In this document: positions 25,601 to 38,064 of the stretch, piece by piece
Position numbering within the stretch: the stretch's first letter is position 1
Layout: each line of letters starts with the position of its first letter
Source: Ricinus communis
Lineage: Eukaryota; Streptophyta; Magnoliopsida; Malpighiales; Euphorbiaceae
Reading direction: 5' to 3'
Length of the DNA: 64,000 nt
NCBI RefSeq assembly: GCF_019578655.1
Contig: NC_063263.1
Location: 11,965,001-12,029,000 of the forward strand
Translations under genes and position numbers: made by a program
Notes under the pieces: generated by a model
Told to the model about the DNA's origin: nothing
Database searches by the model: none
Seen by the model: the letters and a program-made list of their open reading frames with translations, nothing else

Positions 25601-26749
25601 ATTTCAATTTTAAAATTTTAATTTTAATTACTTTATCATTAAAAAAATAATATATTATATATTATATTTTTTATTTATTATTTTTATAATATATCAATCT
25701 TTTATTTGCTAAGTAATTAAATTAAAAAGATTTAATAATTAAAAAAATAAATAATTTTTGATTAAAATGAAATTAAATGTAAAATTCAATAATCATTTCT
25801 ATTATTATCTCTAAGACAAGGATGACAAAACTATTCCTCTAAAATACTATTATATTTAAGGATGTGTGAAAAACTAATTAATTGATTCTTTAAAGATGAA
25901 TATTATAAATAACAGTGTAGTAGTTAAAATAATTGATATAAATTTTTAATATAAGTGAAGAAAAGTATTATTTATCGCATTAATATTGTTGCCACTGAGC
26001 ATGCTATAAGCATAGCAGCATAATATATTATTTAAATGTTATAGAATATAAAAATATAAAGAATTTCATTAATTCGTATTATAATTTTATGTGCAATATG
26101 TATTAGGAGCCAAAATCAACATAGCTTATAATCTGGTCGGATAAGCATACAAGCGGATAAAGTTTGACCCCATAATTAATTTATGATATTAAAAAAAAAA
26201 AAAGAATATCAATTTTGGCTTTATTTTGGTAAACTTCAACATTAACAAATGAAGTAAAATAATGCTTTGCAAAAAAAAGAACTTTTATAAAATGGAGTTT
26301 CATTTTTTAAAAATAAATTGTCTCATTTAATTTGCAAACATTTATTTATTGAACTCATGATATTATATTTTATAATAAGAAAATATATATGATAGGTCTA
26401 GATTATATATAAATATTTAAAGTAATTTAAAACTTGAAAAATATAGTTTTTATATATAATATGATGAAAATATGCGTTTTTACTTTATTTAAACTTAATT
26501 TACTATTTTCAGATAATATTAGGCAAAAGAGAAAAATATGGAGCTAAATACTCAAAAAGAAGCTTAATTGGACATATTCATGTTAATGCCCAAAATTAAG
26601 ACGTATAGACTGTAATTTGCAAAGTTTAGTAAAAAATTACAAGGCTCCATGGACATTTTAATTATTTTATATAATTATTAAGATTTATATTAAGAGTTAT
26701 TTATGAAATAGTACTTCGTGAAGACAAAAATACATATATTCTTATCTAT

Positions 26750-27720
26750 CAGATAGACTTATATTGATATATTTATTTTTAGGAAGACTTACTTAAAGAA
26801 TGATTCTTTTTTATATATATCTCTACAAAACTAGTTCTAGAAGTAGAATGAGAGCTCTCTCCTATCTGCTCTCCATATCTATCAACTATTATTTTCTGTA
26901 TAGTTCTTCCATAAACACTTTAATTTAGTTTTTATTATTCTTTTTAAGATTTAAGGAGCTTTTCAAGAAGTGGAGATTGATGACCAATCATCTTCCTACT
27001 TGAAGAAATTCTGAATTTAAAAGAAGTTTTTACTCTATTATTTTATGTATTTCTATTTAATACCATAATTATTGGATTAAATATGTTACACTAGTTTTCA
27101 TAAGTGTTTAGTTTAACATTTTTACTTATGTACGAACGTTGTTATTTATTTACTTAATGATTGATTTTTTTACGTTCATACCTTTATTAGTTTTATTATT
27201 ATTGTTAGTTAACCATTTTATTAATTTAATAATAATAATTGTTATAAAAAATTTTAGGTGAATGTATTATAGACGCCATCTTTACTTCAATCTAGGTTGG
27301 TAAAAGAAACTTTAATTGCATCATTAGCTTGAGTAATTAAAAAAAAAGGCACATCAATATCTTATTTATTAGATCTAAACTTAACGTAAAATAAGGAGAT
27401 TACTAAGTAAATGGTTAAACTAAATACTTTGTTTAACATATAGTTTTCATACATCACATCATTGCATATTTATTTTATAGTTTATTTAATTTATTTTATG
27501 AATATTATTCTCTTAAAAATACTGGTTTAGAGTGTTTAAATTTACTTTTATTATTTTATATTGATAATTAGTATTTATAATAAGTTGTCTCATAGTTTCT
27601 TGAGAGATCGATCTCGTAATGAACTTACTCTTACTATAGGAACAATTCGTGGACTTGCAAGTACTAACTTAGACATATCAACATACCAATAAAAAGTAAC
27701 TCTATTGAAATTTTTACTTT
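26750..27720. other. Possible decayed LTR-retroelement sequence
   Basis: The wording near 27600-27660 resembles untranslated or LTR-adjacent sequence of plant Gypsy-type elements as I know them. There is no protein remnant, primer-binding site or paired LTR in view, so this is only a suspicion. Confidence 0.2.
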
Positions 27721-29389
27721 TAATAATTAGATAAGTCTTAATTTTCAGTCTTTTCATTACTATTCACATATATATATATAGCTTAAAAACTTATCACTTG
27801 CATTGGCCTCCCAAATAAAGAAAAGAGATAATAGTTAATTATTTTATATTTAACATTCAACAAAATAATTTGGGAAATTAATTTCATTTACATTGAATAA
27901 CTAATAATCCAATTATTCAATAATTAGTAATTTTAATTTTTTTTTATAGATTACAGTTACTAGAGAGAATAATACAAGAAAAATCAAAATATGAACAAAC
28001 AAAATAAGTTCTGTTATTACTAGTAAGGAAAAACACTCTAACTATTTAATATTATATAATTTTACTTTTGCAATTACATACTAAATTGAAAAATAAATAT
28101 TTAATTTATGTTTCTTAAAATTTTTACGGTGATAATTTATCGAGCTTAAATCTACATATACAATGCAGTTTAATTCGAATAAGTTGATTTTAACCATAGT
28201 ATAAATTTTTTTATCATCACAAAATTACTAAGTTAATATTTTTAATATTAAACTTTTTAATTTATCAAGTATATTAATTATTAGAGAAGTAACTATATTA
28301 TAATTAAGGATGCATACGTGGAGTAGGATCATGTTTTTTCTAAATGATTTTCCTCTAAAATGTGGTTATAAGTGGCTGAAATGATTTAGGAAGTGAGTTC
28401 ACTTGGAAGAGTCAAATCTTCAATAAATAATTAGTGTAGTGAGAGACATAAAACATGTGGCATGGCAATTTGCATAAAATATTTATTAAAATTAAATAGA
28501 AAAAAAAAAAAGAAAAAAGAGAGCAAAAGATAAATTGTCCATTTGCAAGACAAGGATAGCTAAACCAATAATATGATACCAATCCCAATCATATTAATGT
28601 TTCCAAAATCTTAGAGCAATTTAAAATCAATGAAAAAATGACTATAGAAAATAGCCTAATTTTTGCAAGTATTAAAAAAATTTAAAAGGGTGTGTTTCTT
28701 CCTTCTCTTTTCAAATAATTGCTTGGGTTTAGTAGAGTGAACTTCCCACCCAAGTGGGGCGGGTTAAAAGAGAAATCACTTAAATTATCTTTTGGTTTAT
28801 TATATATATGTAATATAATATATATTATAGTTTAGTATTAATTAGATAATTCAGATAATTAACTATTTAAAACTAATAAATATATATCAACCATCTATTG
28901 ATTTGATGTATAAGTGAATAAATATATATATATATAAGACTAAATAATAATTTTTTATATTCTTTTTCTAGAAATAAGTATAATAATTTCTTTAAATCTT
29001 GCTATTCGAGAAAGTATTTTAAGTTCAAGCGTAATTTATAAACACACAAGTGGTTATTATAAAAAGAGGAAGACAATTAATGATATCTAATATTTGAATC
29101 CGATTCAAATAAACAGAGAGTTTACTTTCAAAAAAAATAAATTTAAAAAAATTATATTATGTACCATATAAATTAAATATCTCTTATTATATATCGCAAT
29201 CATGTATTGAACTTATTATGAATAAAAAAATTAATAAATAAAGAGAGCAAAGGATCATGAGATTCACCTAAGGAACTCTCAAACAAAGAGCAAGGTGAAC
29301 GCAGATTGGATTCTTAAAAGATTTTATCATATTTTTAGATGGTGGAATGTCGTGTCAACCATACATTCTGCAAGACTTATTGCTCTTTC

Positions 29390-29443
29390 CTTCTTCTTCT
29401 TCTTCTTCTTCTTCTTCTTCTTCTTCTTCTTCTTCTTCTTCTT
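29390..29443. repeat. (CTT)n microsatellite, about 18 units
   Basis: Nearly perfect CTT/TTC trinucleotide run. It explains the poly-Phe open frame at 29295-29498, which is not a gene. Confidence 0.95.
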
Positions 29444-31721
29444 TCTCTACATTCTGATAATACGAAGCTCGAAATATCTAGTTATTATTGGAACTTAAAT
29501 GATTAATTGAGATCGAAGCTTTTGAATCCTTCTGAAAAACGTGAAACTATTCGTTTTCAATCATTCATCTGATTTGACATTTTATAAAATTGTTTTATTA
29601 ATAAAAATATTTTTAAAATATTAAAAATGATTTTATAAAAAATTATAAATTACCTAAGGTGAATAAAAGCTGAGATAAACTAAAATAGAACTTATATAGT
29701 ATTATTTTTAAAATTTTTTTTAATAAACGAGCTTATAATTGGTCGCGGAGAAATCAAATAAGAATACAAAAATTAATAAAAATAATAACTATAATATGGA
29801 TGAATTATCAAATTTGAAGCTTTATTTCTCTCTTTCCACGATGTAAAAAGAAAAAATGAAAAATTAAAGTTCAGAAACTAATAAACCAGTCGGAGAAATA
29901 ACTCCAAATAGAAGCCTTTTAGCTGAGTTTACTTGAGAGAGTCAACTCTTTTGGAATTTATGTAGCGAAGCACGTGAATAACACGTGGCTATAGCAATTT
30001 GCAAAGGATTTTTTTATTAATAAAAAGAAAAAGGAAAAAAAATTATAAATTGTCCATCGCAAGACAAATGATAGCAAAACAATTGGTCTAAAATAGAAAT
30101 TATTATATTCAAGAATATTAGTAATAGAATTTAGCTTGTGAAAACACAACATGAGCTAGTTATCCTCTTATAATCCATAGCAAAGGATATATATTACCAT
30201 TATTTACTAAGCGTCTTAAATAAATATATGTACAAAAAGCAAACTTAATATAGGAGACGAACAAAAACTGGGAATCTTCCAAGAACAGAAAAAAGTAAAT
30301 GTAGACAAGTATGGTGATAAGGGCACCCTTTTATTTTCAATTCAAAGAACATAACGATCCTTAGCATGCATGTAAAGTTGCTATCAGCAGGGAGCAGCAA
30401 GCAGCAATATCAGGAATGTACAGTTGCGTTCTGCATAATGGCAAAGAGAAGAAAAAATGGGCATCCATGTTCTCTTAAACCGACCAACAAGAAAGAGTAT
30501 ATACAACAAGTGGTGGGTGGGTCTTTTGGGATAAAAACCCTAAACTACAAAAGAAGCAATAAAGAAAATGGCATTTGCAGAACAAAACGTGAAACACACA
30601 TATGAAGCAATTACCCAACAACACACGAACATTGCCATTGCATTTCTAGTACCTCTGTGTCTCAAATGAAAGACCATATATCTAACACGGCTGTCCTAAA
30701 TATTTTTCATAATATCTATCTTCATCCTTTTTGCATTATTTATCATTTGCTTTACTATACTTTGCTTTTTTCTATTTCTGAAAAAATGTTTAAATTCTAA
30801 GGAAAAAGAGAAAAATAGTGCAAACAAAAACTGGACCCATTGCATGATCTAATGTATTTCCTCATGCATATTAATACTTTTTTTAAAACGATCGTAAGAT
30901 ATATACACTAAAGAAAACTAGAAGACATTTTACCAGTTTCTTGTCAGCTAGGAAATAGAGAAGTGAGTTTTGGGTTTTCCTAATCTTGGATTTGGGTCTT
31001 CTTTTTCTTGTTTTTGGATTCTTAGAAATGGATGATGGAGTGTCAACAAGAATCTTTCCTCTTTCTTCTAAATTTATAGTTATTATTGGAGCTTAAATGG
31101 TTAATTCAGATTGAAGCCTCTAGATCCTTACAGAACATGTGAAAAGAAATTCTTAAATAAACGACTCCTACAGCCAATTGTACTACACCTCTTCATTATC
31201 ATTTATATTAATTAATGGAATTCTAGTCCTGATAGAATAAACCATAGCAAGGCACACTACCACAATTCCTGAATAAATCATTGAAATTCATGCAGAGAAA
31301 GAGAGGAGCAATGAATTTAAGACAGAAAGAGCACGCAGGTATGCATAGTGATAGAGAAATCTATGCTGACAAACAAATGGGTTATGCATGTGATAAAAAT
31401 TCCGACAAAAATTTGCCTCTGAAAAGAATTACAAAATCTGTTCCTGAATGCACTTATCCTGTATTCGTATCGTACAACAAAAATGCGAATGCATATGGTG
31501 GGAATGAAAGAAGCTTCAACTCCCCAACAATGATGGGGCAACCCAATTTTGCCCTTCAATATATTTGATGCAAGATTTCTCTTTATAATTGAAACAATTT
31601 TAATCTACTTGATCAGTAAACTTATTCTTCTTGTTTTCGTCTTAATCACAAGACCATGCCTAATTTCTCAAGCAGATAGTTAGCCGTGTCAATTCTGATG
31701 CCAATCTATCAGCATAATTTA

Positions 31722-34210
31722 TTACTCCAAATCCAGTCTCTTTTTCATAGCCTCATAAACCATATAAGTAATGCTGGCAGATGGAACCACTTTGAGCATA
31801 TTAGGAAATATCCCTTTGTATAATCCCCTAATCCCTTCGTGTTGAAAGGTTCTCCTGAACACATCTGACATTCCCTCGTAGGCAGTGCCCGTGTTAGTGC
31901 GGTGTGCTTGCATTCTGAATATCACAAAAAGAATAAGGCCATCTACCATGGGGCCAAAATTTTACTATCAGAACATTCAGAACACTAAGAGAACATGTTA
32001 CCTTGTTCTGACAACCTGCAATGGGTAAACACAAGTTGCTCCAAGAGCTCCAGATAGAGTCCCACATCCCAGTTGCACAAGAGGACCAGGTTCTACAAAG
32101 GAAAGCAACAACTTTAACACAAAATCAAAGGGCATTTGGAAACAGGAAATGATAGAAGGTTTAAGAAGCAACACTTCTAGATAGGTAAGGATGTACCACT
32201 ATCACGAAGAATGTACTTCTTAGACATATCTTTAAAGGTTTCATATGCAGCAAGATCAATGCCTGCATAAGGAATGATTCCAAGAAGAGATGGAACAAGG
32301 CCCCTGTAAAATGCCCTGGGTCCCTCCTGAACCCATATATCCCTTGACATTGCCCCAAGATTAGGAACTTTTCCATTTTTGCAGGTATAGGTTTGCAATC
32401 GAGTTTTTACGAGATCCATTGGATAAATGGCAGTTTGTGCCACAGCACCAGCAAAACCGCCAGCAAAAAGACGCCCCGTAGTACCAACATCAGCCTTATT
32501 TCCTTCCCCTTTAGCTTTAACTATGACTTCCTTCAGCATTTCGTAAGTATAGAACCTGAGAGCACTTTCAGGTGCCACTTTCAAGACATTCAGTGCATTG
32601 CCTCTGAAAAATGCCAAGACGCCTCCTTCCTTCCATATGTTCTTTATTGCTGGAATCATACGAGCACGAGCTGTTTGAACTTGCAAAATAACTTTTAGAC
32701 GATCAAGAGGTGCAGTTGCCGTGCGTGATGTTGCTCCTGCTACTCCGCCAGCAATAAGATATCTGTATGCATGGATGTGCTTGCTAATGCCAGCTGGGAC
32801 AACAGCCTGTTCCCCAATATCAACCAGGCATACTCTTTCCAAGTAATGATAAATATTCTCAATAGTGGCCTCATGTGGATAGAGCAAAAGAAAGTCTCTC
32901 CATTCTTCAAATGTTATAACACCATTGTTATCCTTATCCACTCGCTCAACAAAGAGTGCAAGTTCCTCATCATCAATTTCAATTCCTACAAAAGAAAGAC
33001 TGGTGTGGCTTATAGGAGGAACCTACAAAACATCATCTCTAATTTTCCAAAAAATTAGAGCCAAGACAAAAATATAGAAAGAAAAATGAGATACAAAAAT
33101 ATGCACTCTGTGAGCTCCATAAGAATAGAAAATTACAGAAAATGTCAGAAGCTTGACAGAAAATTAAAAATTCAACAAGAGAATTGATGGAAGTTGTGAA
33201 TTAAAACAGCCTGTTGTTTCTGAACCTAGACAATTAAAAATTATTGCATATTACGAACTGATCAAAATCATTTCAGAGCCGTCACTGTCAGTTTGCAGTA
33301 AGCAGAGGCTACAAATAACAAGTTTTCCCATAAATTCTTTTCACATTGTTCTTTAGAGGTGCATGAAGTACCACGTGCAAGCTGTTAACCACAGAAAAAA
33401 GGAAACAAAAAAAGAAAATCCAGGTTTGGAGTTCTAAAGATAGGCAAGAATGTTGGAAGTGCAAGATTCGGCTCTAATCTCCAGTCACATATCAGCAATC
33501 AATCTAAGTTATCCAGGTTAAATTCTGGCCTCTACCTGTGACTAGGTGGGGTAAAAATGATGAACTTTAAAGATTGAATGGCAATGGTCAGCTCTAGCTT
33601 GAGCAATATTACTCAGAAATCTAATTCCTTAATCTATGTATATTGAAAGGGCATCCTACAATAATAATAACAAAACAAAAGTCATTAACAATGATAAACA
33701 GCCACTTGATCTTAGAAATCATGGGAAATGTAACATAATAAATCATAGTAATAGTTACTCTTAAAAGGGATAGAAGTAAGCAATTTTACCTGCCCTGATA
33801 AGTGCATCATACAACTCTTCAGGTAAAATGCAACCATTATGTTCAACATCAATAGCTTGAAAAATAAGGTATAATTCAAGCTCTTTATCATCCATGTGTC
33901 GCTTAAATTCCTGGTAATCAACACGCCCATCTTGATTGGCATCACACACATTCAGCAAATCCTTAGCATACTTGTAATCGGCAGGTATTAGAAGTGAAGA
34001 AAGACCCTTTTCAATCTGGGTATAATCTATAAATCCAGAATTTGCACCATCAAAGAAATTAAAGAGACTTCGAATTCTCTGCTCTCTCTCTTCCTTAGTC
34101 TCTCCAAGCGCCAATAAAACATGGTCCATTGTCACTGGCCCTGCTTGTTTAACTGGGTTACAACAATTTGGTCTTTGTTCCTTTCCGTTTTTGGCTCTTG
34201 CATCATCCAT
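31722..34210 (-). CDS. Calcium-dependent mitochondrial ATP-Mg/Pi carrier (APC/SCaMC type)
   Basis: Four exons: 33790-34210, 32197-32985, 32002-32092, 31722-31914; all junctions keep frame and give 497 aa. The N-terminal half carries four EF-hands with loops at about 54-65, 90-101 ([12 protein letters not shown]), 121-132 and 157-168 ([12 protein letters not shown]); loop 1 ends in Gln instead of Glu. The C-terminal half has three mitochondrial-carrier repeats with signatures PLDRLK (233-238), PMDLVK (329-334) and PLQVVR (427-432). The third, with Gln for the acidic residue, is as I recall in Arabidopsis APC1-3. The family exchanges ATP-Mg for phosphate across the inner mitochondrial membrane, with Ca2+ binding on the intermembrane side; this role is inferred. 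Ends at DLE. Length is close to the roughly 480-490 aa of Arabidopsis homologues. A longer N-terminus by alternative first exon is possible (see findings). Confidence 0.92.
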
Positions 34211-34689
34211 TTTATCAATAGCTAACCAAACCTCTTAAAAAAAATTTCCAATTTTACTATCCAATGCTTCCAAGCTTCAATCTTTACAATGTGGAGAAAA
34301 AGTATCACAATAAAAACCCAGTTTCCAAAATCTAAGCCCTGATAACAGAATAAATACACAATAGAAACAAGATTTTTAGTCTTTCTTGGTTTTTCCCAAA
34401 ACTGAACCAAATTAAGACATCCAAAAATAACCCAGTTTCCAAAATCTATACTTTGACTGATTATTGGAAGATTAAAACGTTGCCATTAGTGTTGTAAAAC
34501 TGAAGTAAGCAATTAAAAGAAATACATTATAGAAAACAGAGGTCAAATAACAAAGGGAATTCTAAATTTCAAATTCAACACACGGAAAGAGACTGAAGAA
34601 AACGTCAAAACAAGAGAAATTTAACGTCGGAAAGGAATTTGAAAACATAAAATGCAATTCCATTGAATTGAATTAAAAAGTTTAATCAC

Positions 34690-34783
34690 CCACCGCGCAC
34701 GGCGTAGTAGAAAAGGAAAAGAATCGCCGGAGCAGAGCAGCAGGATGATCGCCAGTCACATCGGGGTTCGAGAAGGTGCCCAT
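34690..34783 (-). other. Alternative upstream coding exon or 33-codon uORF of the carrier gene
   Basis: Minus-strand ATG at 34783 opens MGTFSNPDVTGDHPAALLRR and continues 33 codons to a stop at 34682-34684. If a donor at GTGG|GTGATT (34690/34689) is joined to the acceptor GGTTAG at 34222, the frame runs into AIDK and then the annotated MDDA start without a break. The peptide contains LLRRFFSFSTT, arginine- and serine-containing and presequence-like. It could therefore be an N-terminal extension, or a plain uORF. Confidence 0.35.
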
Positions 34784-34815
34784 CACACAAAAATGAGAGA
34801 GCAAAAAATATATAA

Positions 34816-34823
34816 TATTTATA
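34816..34823 (-). promoter_or_regulatory. TATA box of the carrier gene
   Basis: TATAAATA on the minus strand, 33 bases upstream of the ATG at 34783 and about 605 bases upstream of the main start. This places the cap site very close to the upstream ATG. Confidence 0.5.
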
Positions 34824-34829
34824 CAAAAT

Positions 34830-35460
34830 AAATTCTCTTTTTTTAAAAAAAAAAAAGTCTTATTCTTCATGTAATAAATAAATTAGAAAAGAAAAAAAAT
34901 GTGAGGCTAATCGAACGGACACTGTGAGGCACAAAACAAAAGGAAGAAGCTTTTCTTTTCCAGAAGAAAAATAGATTTTTTGTGAAATTGGTGTAATTAA
35001 TTTGAAATTTCATTTTCAAAAAAAAATTAAAAAAAAAAATAAGAAAGGAAAGAAATGGACAGTAATTTAGTTGACGAGGACAGCATATAGTCTTCGTATC
35101 CTTTTGTTGGGTGTCTCGTGTCCGTTGGCTGTAGGCAAATGCATTTAGCGTCAAAATTGTGCACCCAAAAGGCTATTATATTTACAGATTCCAGCGTCAT
35201 TAGAGATTCTCTCTTTCTTTTTCTTTTTCTTTTTCTTTCTCCCATTGCTCATCAGAATCTCTCTCTAATGGACTGGTTCAGGTCTTTCTACCACGGCCCA
35301 TCTTGTTCTATTTTTTGCTGACCCAAAATTTTTCAGTTACAGACAAAGCTCACCCACTTTATGTGAAAAATATTACATCAACAAGTTTCATAGCACTTGT
35401 AAAAAGAGAAAAAATGGGAGAGGAGCAACCAATGGTAACAATTCCCGCTAGTCGTGACCA
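34830..35460. other. Intergenic spacer
   Basis: Short open frames here (35027-35245 minus, 35118-35321 and 35303-35494 plus) are low-complexity or domain-free. A CTTTTT-rich tract lies at 35211-35240. No gene seen. Confidence 0.5.
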
Positions 35461-35900
35461 TACGAGTTTTTTTCTATTTAAAATATTCATATGACCATAG
35501 TTAGTTTAAACTATCATCACCGTAATATCAATTTCAGAAGAGTCAAGACGGAAAGATCCAACCAAAGTAAAATCTTAACTATATGAGTTTATCTCTATTG
35601 CAAAATGTTCATAGAACCAATATAGCAAGCTTAGGTTATATGCTCAAATCCATCGGTGCAATATCAACTTTAGAACTGGGTAAAAAGACTATAGCAAGCT
35701 TAGACCATATTTCCAAATCCAACATTGCAATATCAACTTTAGAGCCGTGTAGAAAGACCCAAATAAAATCTTAATTATATGAATTATTCTCCGTACAGAA
35801 TATTCATAGAACTATTGCTAGTTTGACCATGTCCAAACACATTACCACAATATCAATTCTACGATCAGAAAGAAAGATCCAACCAAACTGAAATTGTAAA
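35461..35900. repeat. Degenerate tandem array, unit about 110-125 bp, about four units
   Basis: Units begin near 35461, 35582, about 35690 (lacking its first 40 bases) and 35778. Shared words in order are TA(T/C)GA(G/A)TT, AATATTCATA or its variant, TAGCAAGCTTA or TAGTTT, (A)ATATCAA(C/T)TT and GAAAGATCCAACCAAA. Units are roughly 70-80% alike by eye. The third unit has an internal deletion. No coding frame spans the array: the 63-codon frame at 35583-35774 is a repeat artefact. Confidence 0.7.
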
Positions 35901-35929
35901 TACTTTAGAAAAAATATTTTTAAAAAATT

Positions 35930-36015
35930 ATCATTTTAAAATTTGAATTCAAAATCTTGAACTACTTAATAAAAGCCGGTCTTTATCATACTATCAATCG
36001 GTGGTAGAAGAAAAA
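35930..36015 (-). mobile_element. Possible SINE-like fragment
   Basis: The minus strand has TAGTATGATAAAGACCGG followed by CAAGATTTTGAATTCAAATT, similar in layout to the two SINE-like families described here (box A-like then box B-like). No second copy of this variant was seen in the window. Confidence 0.25.
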
Positions 36016-36689
36016 AATAACACTTACATAAGTGGATAAAAAGTAAGATAAAAAAGAAATTACGAGCTAAAAATAAATAAATAGGATTGCTTTCACCAGT
36101 TCTATTAATCGGTCTTGGCCAGTGGATAACTGAAATGGATGGTTAGAATCTTGATTTAAGACACTTTATACTTGGCTTTGGTCACATTGAACCTGAAAGT
36201 AAATAGGCCTCTGAACTAAATGGAAATACCCTACCCTAGTCCAAGCCAAGAATCTTAAGATCAATTGGAGCCCGGCGAGACCTGCCTGTGTACAGGTCTA
36301 GCAAAGCTCAACTAGATCTGAGCGCCTCATGTAATAGCTAAGCACTTTGAACATGTACTCTAATATACTTTTGCCAGAAAGAGAGGGGAAGAGAGATCAG
36401 GGAGGCAGGCATGGATTAATTCACATAAATATACAGCACAAATTTACATAGTTATGTTATCATACCATCCAAAGGAGGTAACTTTTCTTTCTCCCCGTTG
36501 GTGGTTGGTAGATGTAATTTACCGGAGTTTAGGTATTCATTTCTATGGTTGGTTGGGTCGGCTTGCTTTTCCTCCTTCTCACTGCCTAAAAGATCCTCCT
36601 GCTGTGCCTATCTTTGTTTGTAAGCATGTATAGATCAGTATGTATGTTCTTTCTTCTTATATCCTTGGTGCTGACTTGCTCAACTTTTA

Positions 36690-37503
36690 GCAGGTATTTT
36701 CCCTTCCTTTGATCCTCTTACCATTCCGCAAGATATGGACATGTCTGATACTGAAGGCTCATTCACTACAACATAGAGTCTCGGACGCTGAAATAAACAT
36801 GCCAGCATCAGGAACTCCTAGGCAGGACGCTCAGCTTTCAGGCATGGTTTCTTCAGAGCCTTCGGAGCTCAAAGAATCTTCAGGTATTTTTCAGGAAAAC
36901 AATGTTTCATCGAAATCAGTCTTGAAGACATTTGGGCAAGTTCTTTTTGGTCTTTTTGAGTCTATGAATCCACTTGATCCTACACAAATGTTAAAGATGG
37001 CAGAACCCATTTTTTCGCCTTTCAGAAGCTGCCCATTGAGTGTTGTCCCTTTGTAGAGGGTGTGAAAAAATACATCCACAGTGTATCACTACTTGATTCA
37101 ATTGAGAGGTCCATCCATAAAGGCTCCTCCTCTCAAGAACTAATTAAGCGACATGAGAGCAAGAAAGTTCAGTTTAATAATGTTTGTGGCCTCCACACTG
37201 AGGCAGAAGCTGCATACATAGCTTCAAATAATCACCTTCAATTACTTCATGAAGAAGTCTCGCGCGTTAAAGGCATACTTGTTGAACTTGAGAAACAGTT
37301 GGTTGATTGCGAGGCAGAGATGTCATCACTCAAAGCTCGTGTTGACGAAGTTTTGAGGACATGTCAGAGTCAAAATTAAGCATGGAAGCTTTCATCACGT
37401 GAAATGATGAAAGCTTTAGAACTTGAACAGCTTGAGAGAGTCTGTGCGTGACGCAGCAAGGGAAGCACTGGAGACTGCACGAGTCTGGCTGGAAGAACTG
37501 TGA
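36690..37503 (+). pseudogene. Frameshifted coding remnant with a coiled-coil end (possibly plant mobile domain-related)
   Basis: A coherent protein can be followed across several frames. FDPLTIPQDMDMSDTEGS (about 36707-36760) is followed by a frame change to SGTPRQDAQLSGMVSSEPSE and KSVLKTFGQVLFGLFESMNP. A second break near 37015-37030 leads to KLPIECCPFVEGVKKYIHSV, then a heptad-rich part (LHEEVSRVKGILVELEKQL). It ends at a stop at 37377. Coiled-coil sequence resumes in other frames (SSREMMKALELEQLE, then RDAAREALETARVWLEEL) up to the stop at 37501-37503. At least four frame changes and no start context mark it as decayed. The acidic linker plus coiled coil resembles the tail of plant mobile domain/transposon-associated proteins, but I cannot confirm that. 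A real gene with small introns is less likely. Confidence 0.5.
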
Positions 37504-37722
37504 CATATTGAGATTCCACATAGATGCAGAATTTTGAGCATCTAGGTGCTGTATATGTGCTAACTCTCAACTGTAGTATATCTGTAAGCTGATAATGCTA
37601 GTAACAATAATTAAATGCTAAAGTGAAAACCAACAACAAACACCCTCACATCCACAACCTCTGTCCCCATAGCATGCCAAACCAATATAAAAAGAAAAAG
37701 AAAAATCAGAAAACAAAGATCT

Positions 37723-38064
37723 TTACTTATGGTATTCCCTACAACAGAAATATCCCTCCATGACTCTTTCACGCAAGGACACTGTGATTGAGCCATTAGT
37801 TAGAAAGGTTGAAGTGGCTTTGCTGTCATGGGATCCAAGTACTCTGCCTCTTGCATGACTATGCCCGTATCGGGAATGTCCTCTTGGTCTGAATGTGGAG
37901 CAACAACTGGTAAATCTGGGGAATTTTTCAGCAATTTGTGCAAGTGGTGACTCTACATTTATCTCAGAACTCATTTCTTTCTTGTCCAAGTCATTACTTT
38001 CAGCATCAAAACTGGATAAAAGAGAATAACATCCATTGCTTTCACGCCCATCCCTTTGATTCAT
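37723..38064 (-). CDS. Possible 3' coding exon linked to the CCHC/GRF gene
   Basis: A 113-codon frame with protein-like composition (for example VESPLAQIAEKFPRFTSC, and a His/Arg/Ser patch RPRGHSRYGHSHARGR). Its ATG overlaps the TGA that ends the frame of the upstream zinc-finger exon (ATGA at 38064-38061). It may be an in-frame 3' exon reached by another splice, a continuation lost through a frameshift, or an unused frame in the 3' UTR. I do not recognise a domain. Confidence 0.3.
   Translation of the reverse strand: MNQRDGRESNGCYSLLSSFDAESNDLDKKEMSSEINVESPLAQIAEKFPRFTSCCSTFRPRGHSRYGHSHARGRVLGSHDSKATSTFLTNGSITVSLRERVMEGYFCCREYHK

Larger units (their letters stand above)
21430..31270. other. 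Repeat-rich gene desert
   Basis: About 10 kb with no convincing gene on either strand. It contains a SINE-like copy (22500-22612), a (CTT)n microsatellite (29390-29443), several (TA)n tracts and long A/T runs. A stretch at about 26750-27720 has a wording (GAGAGATCGATCTCG ... CAATTCGTGGACTTGCAAGT) reminiscent of non-coding parts of plant LTR retrotransposons, but no polyprotein or LTR pair was found. The 79-codon plus frame at 30366-30605 lies in a slightly less AT-rich patch but has no domain. Confidence 0.5.

Noticed and set aside
29295..29498. Frame encoding a long poly-Phe run
   Set aside because: Created entirely by the (CTT)n microsatellite.
30366..30605. 79-codon plus-strand frame in a less AT-rich patch
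   Set aside because: No recognisable motif, signal or splice sites; could be part of a non-coding transcript but nothing supports a protein.
31281..31568. 95-codon plus-strand frame beside the carrier gene
   Set aside because: No domain, no start context, and antisense to the likely 3' UTR of the carrier gene. The opposite strand is also open here by chance.
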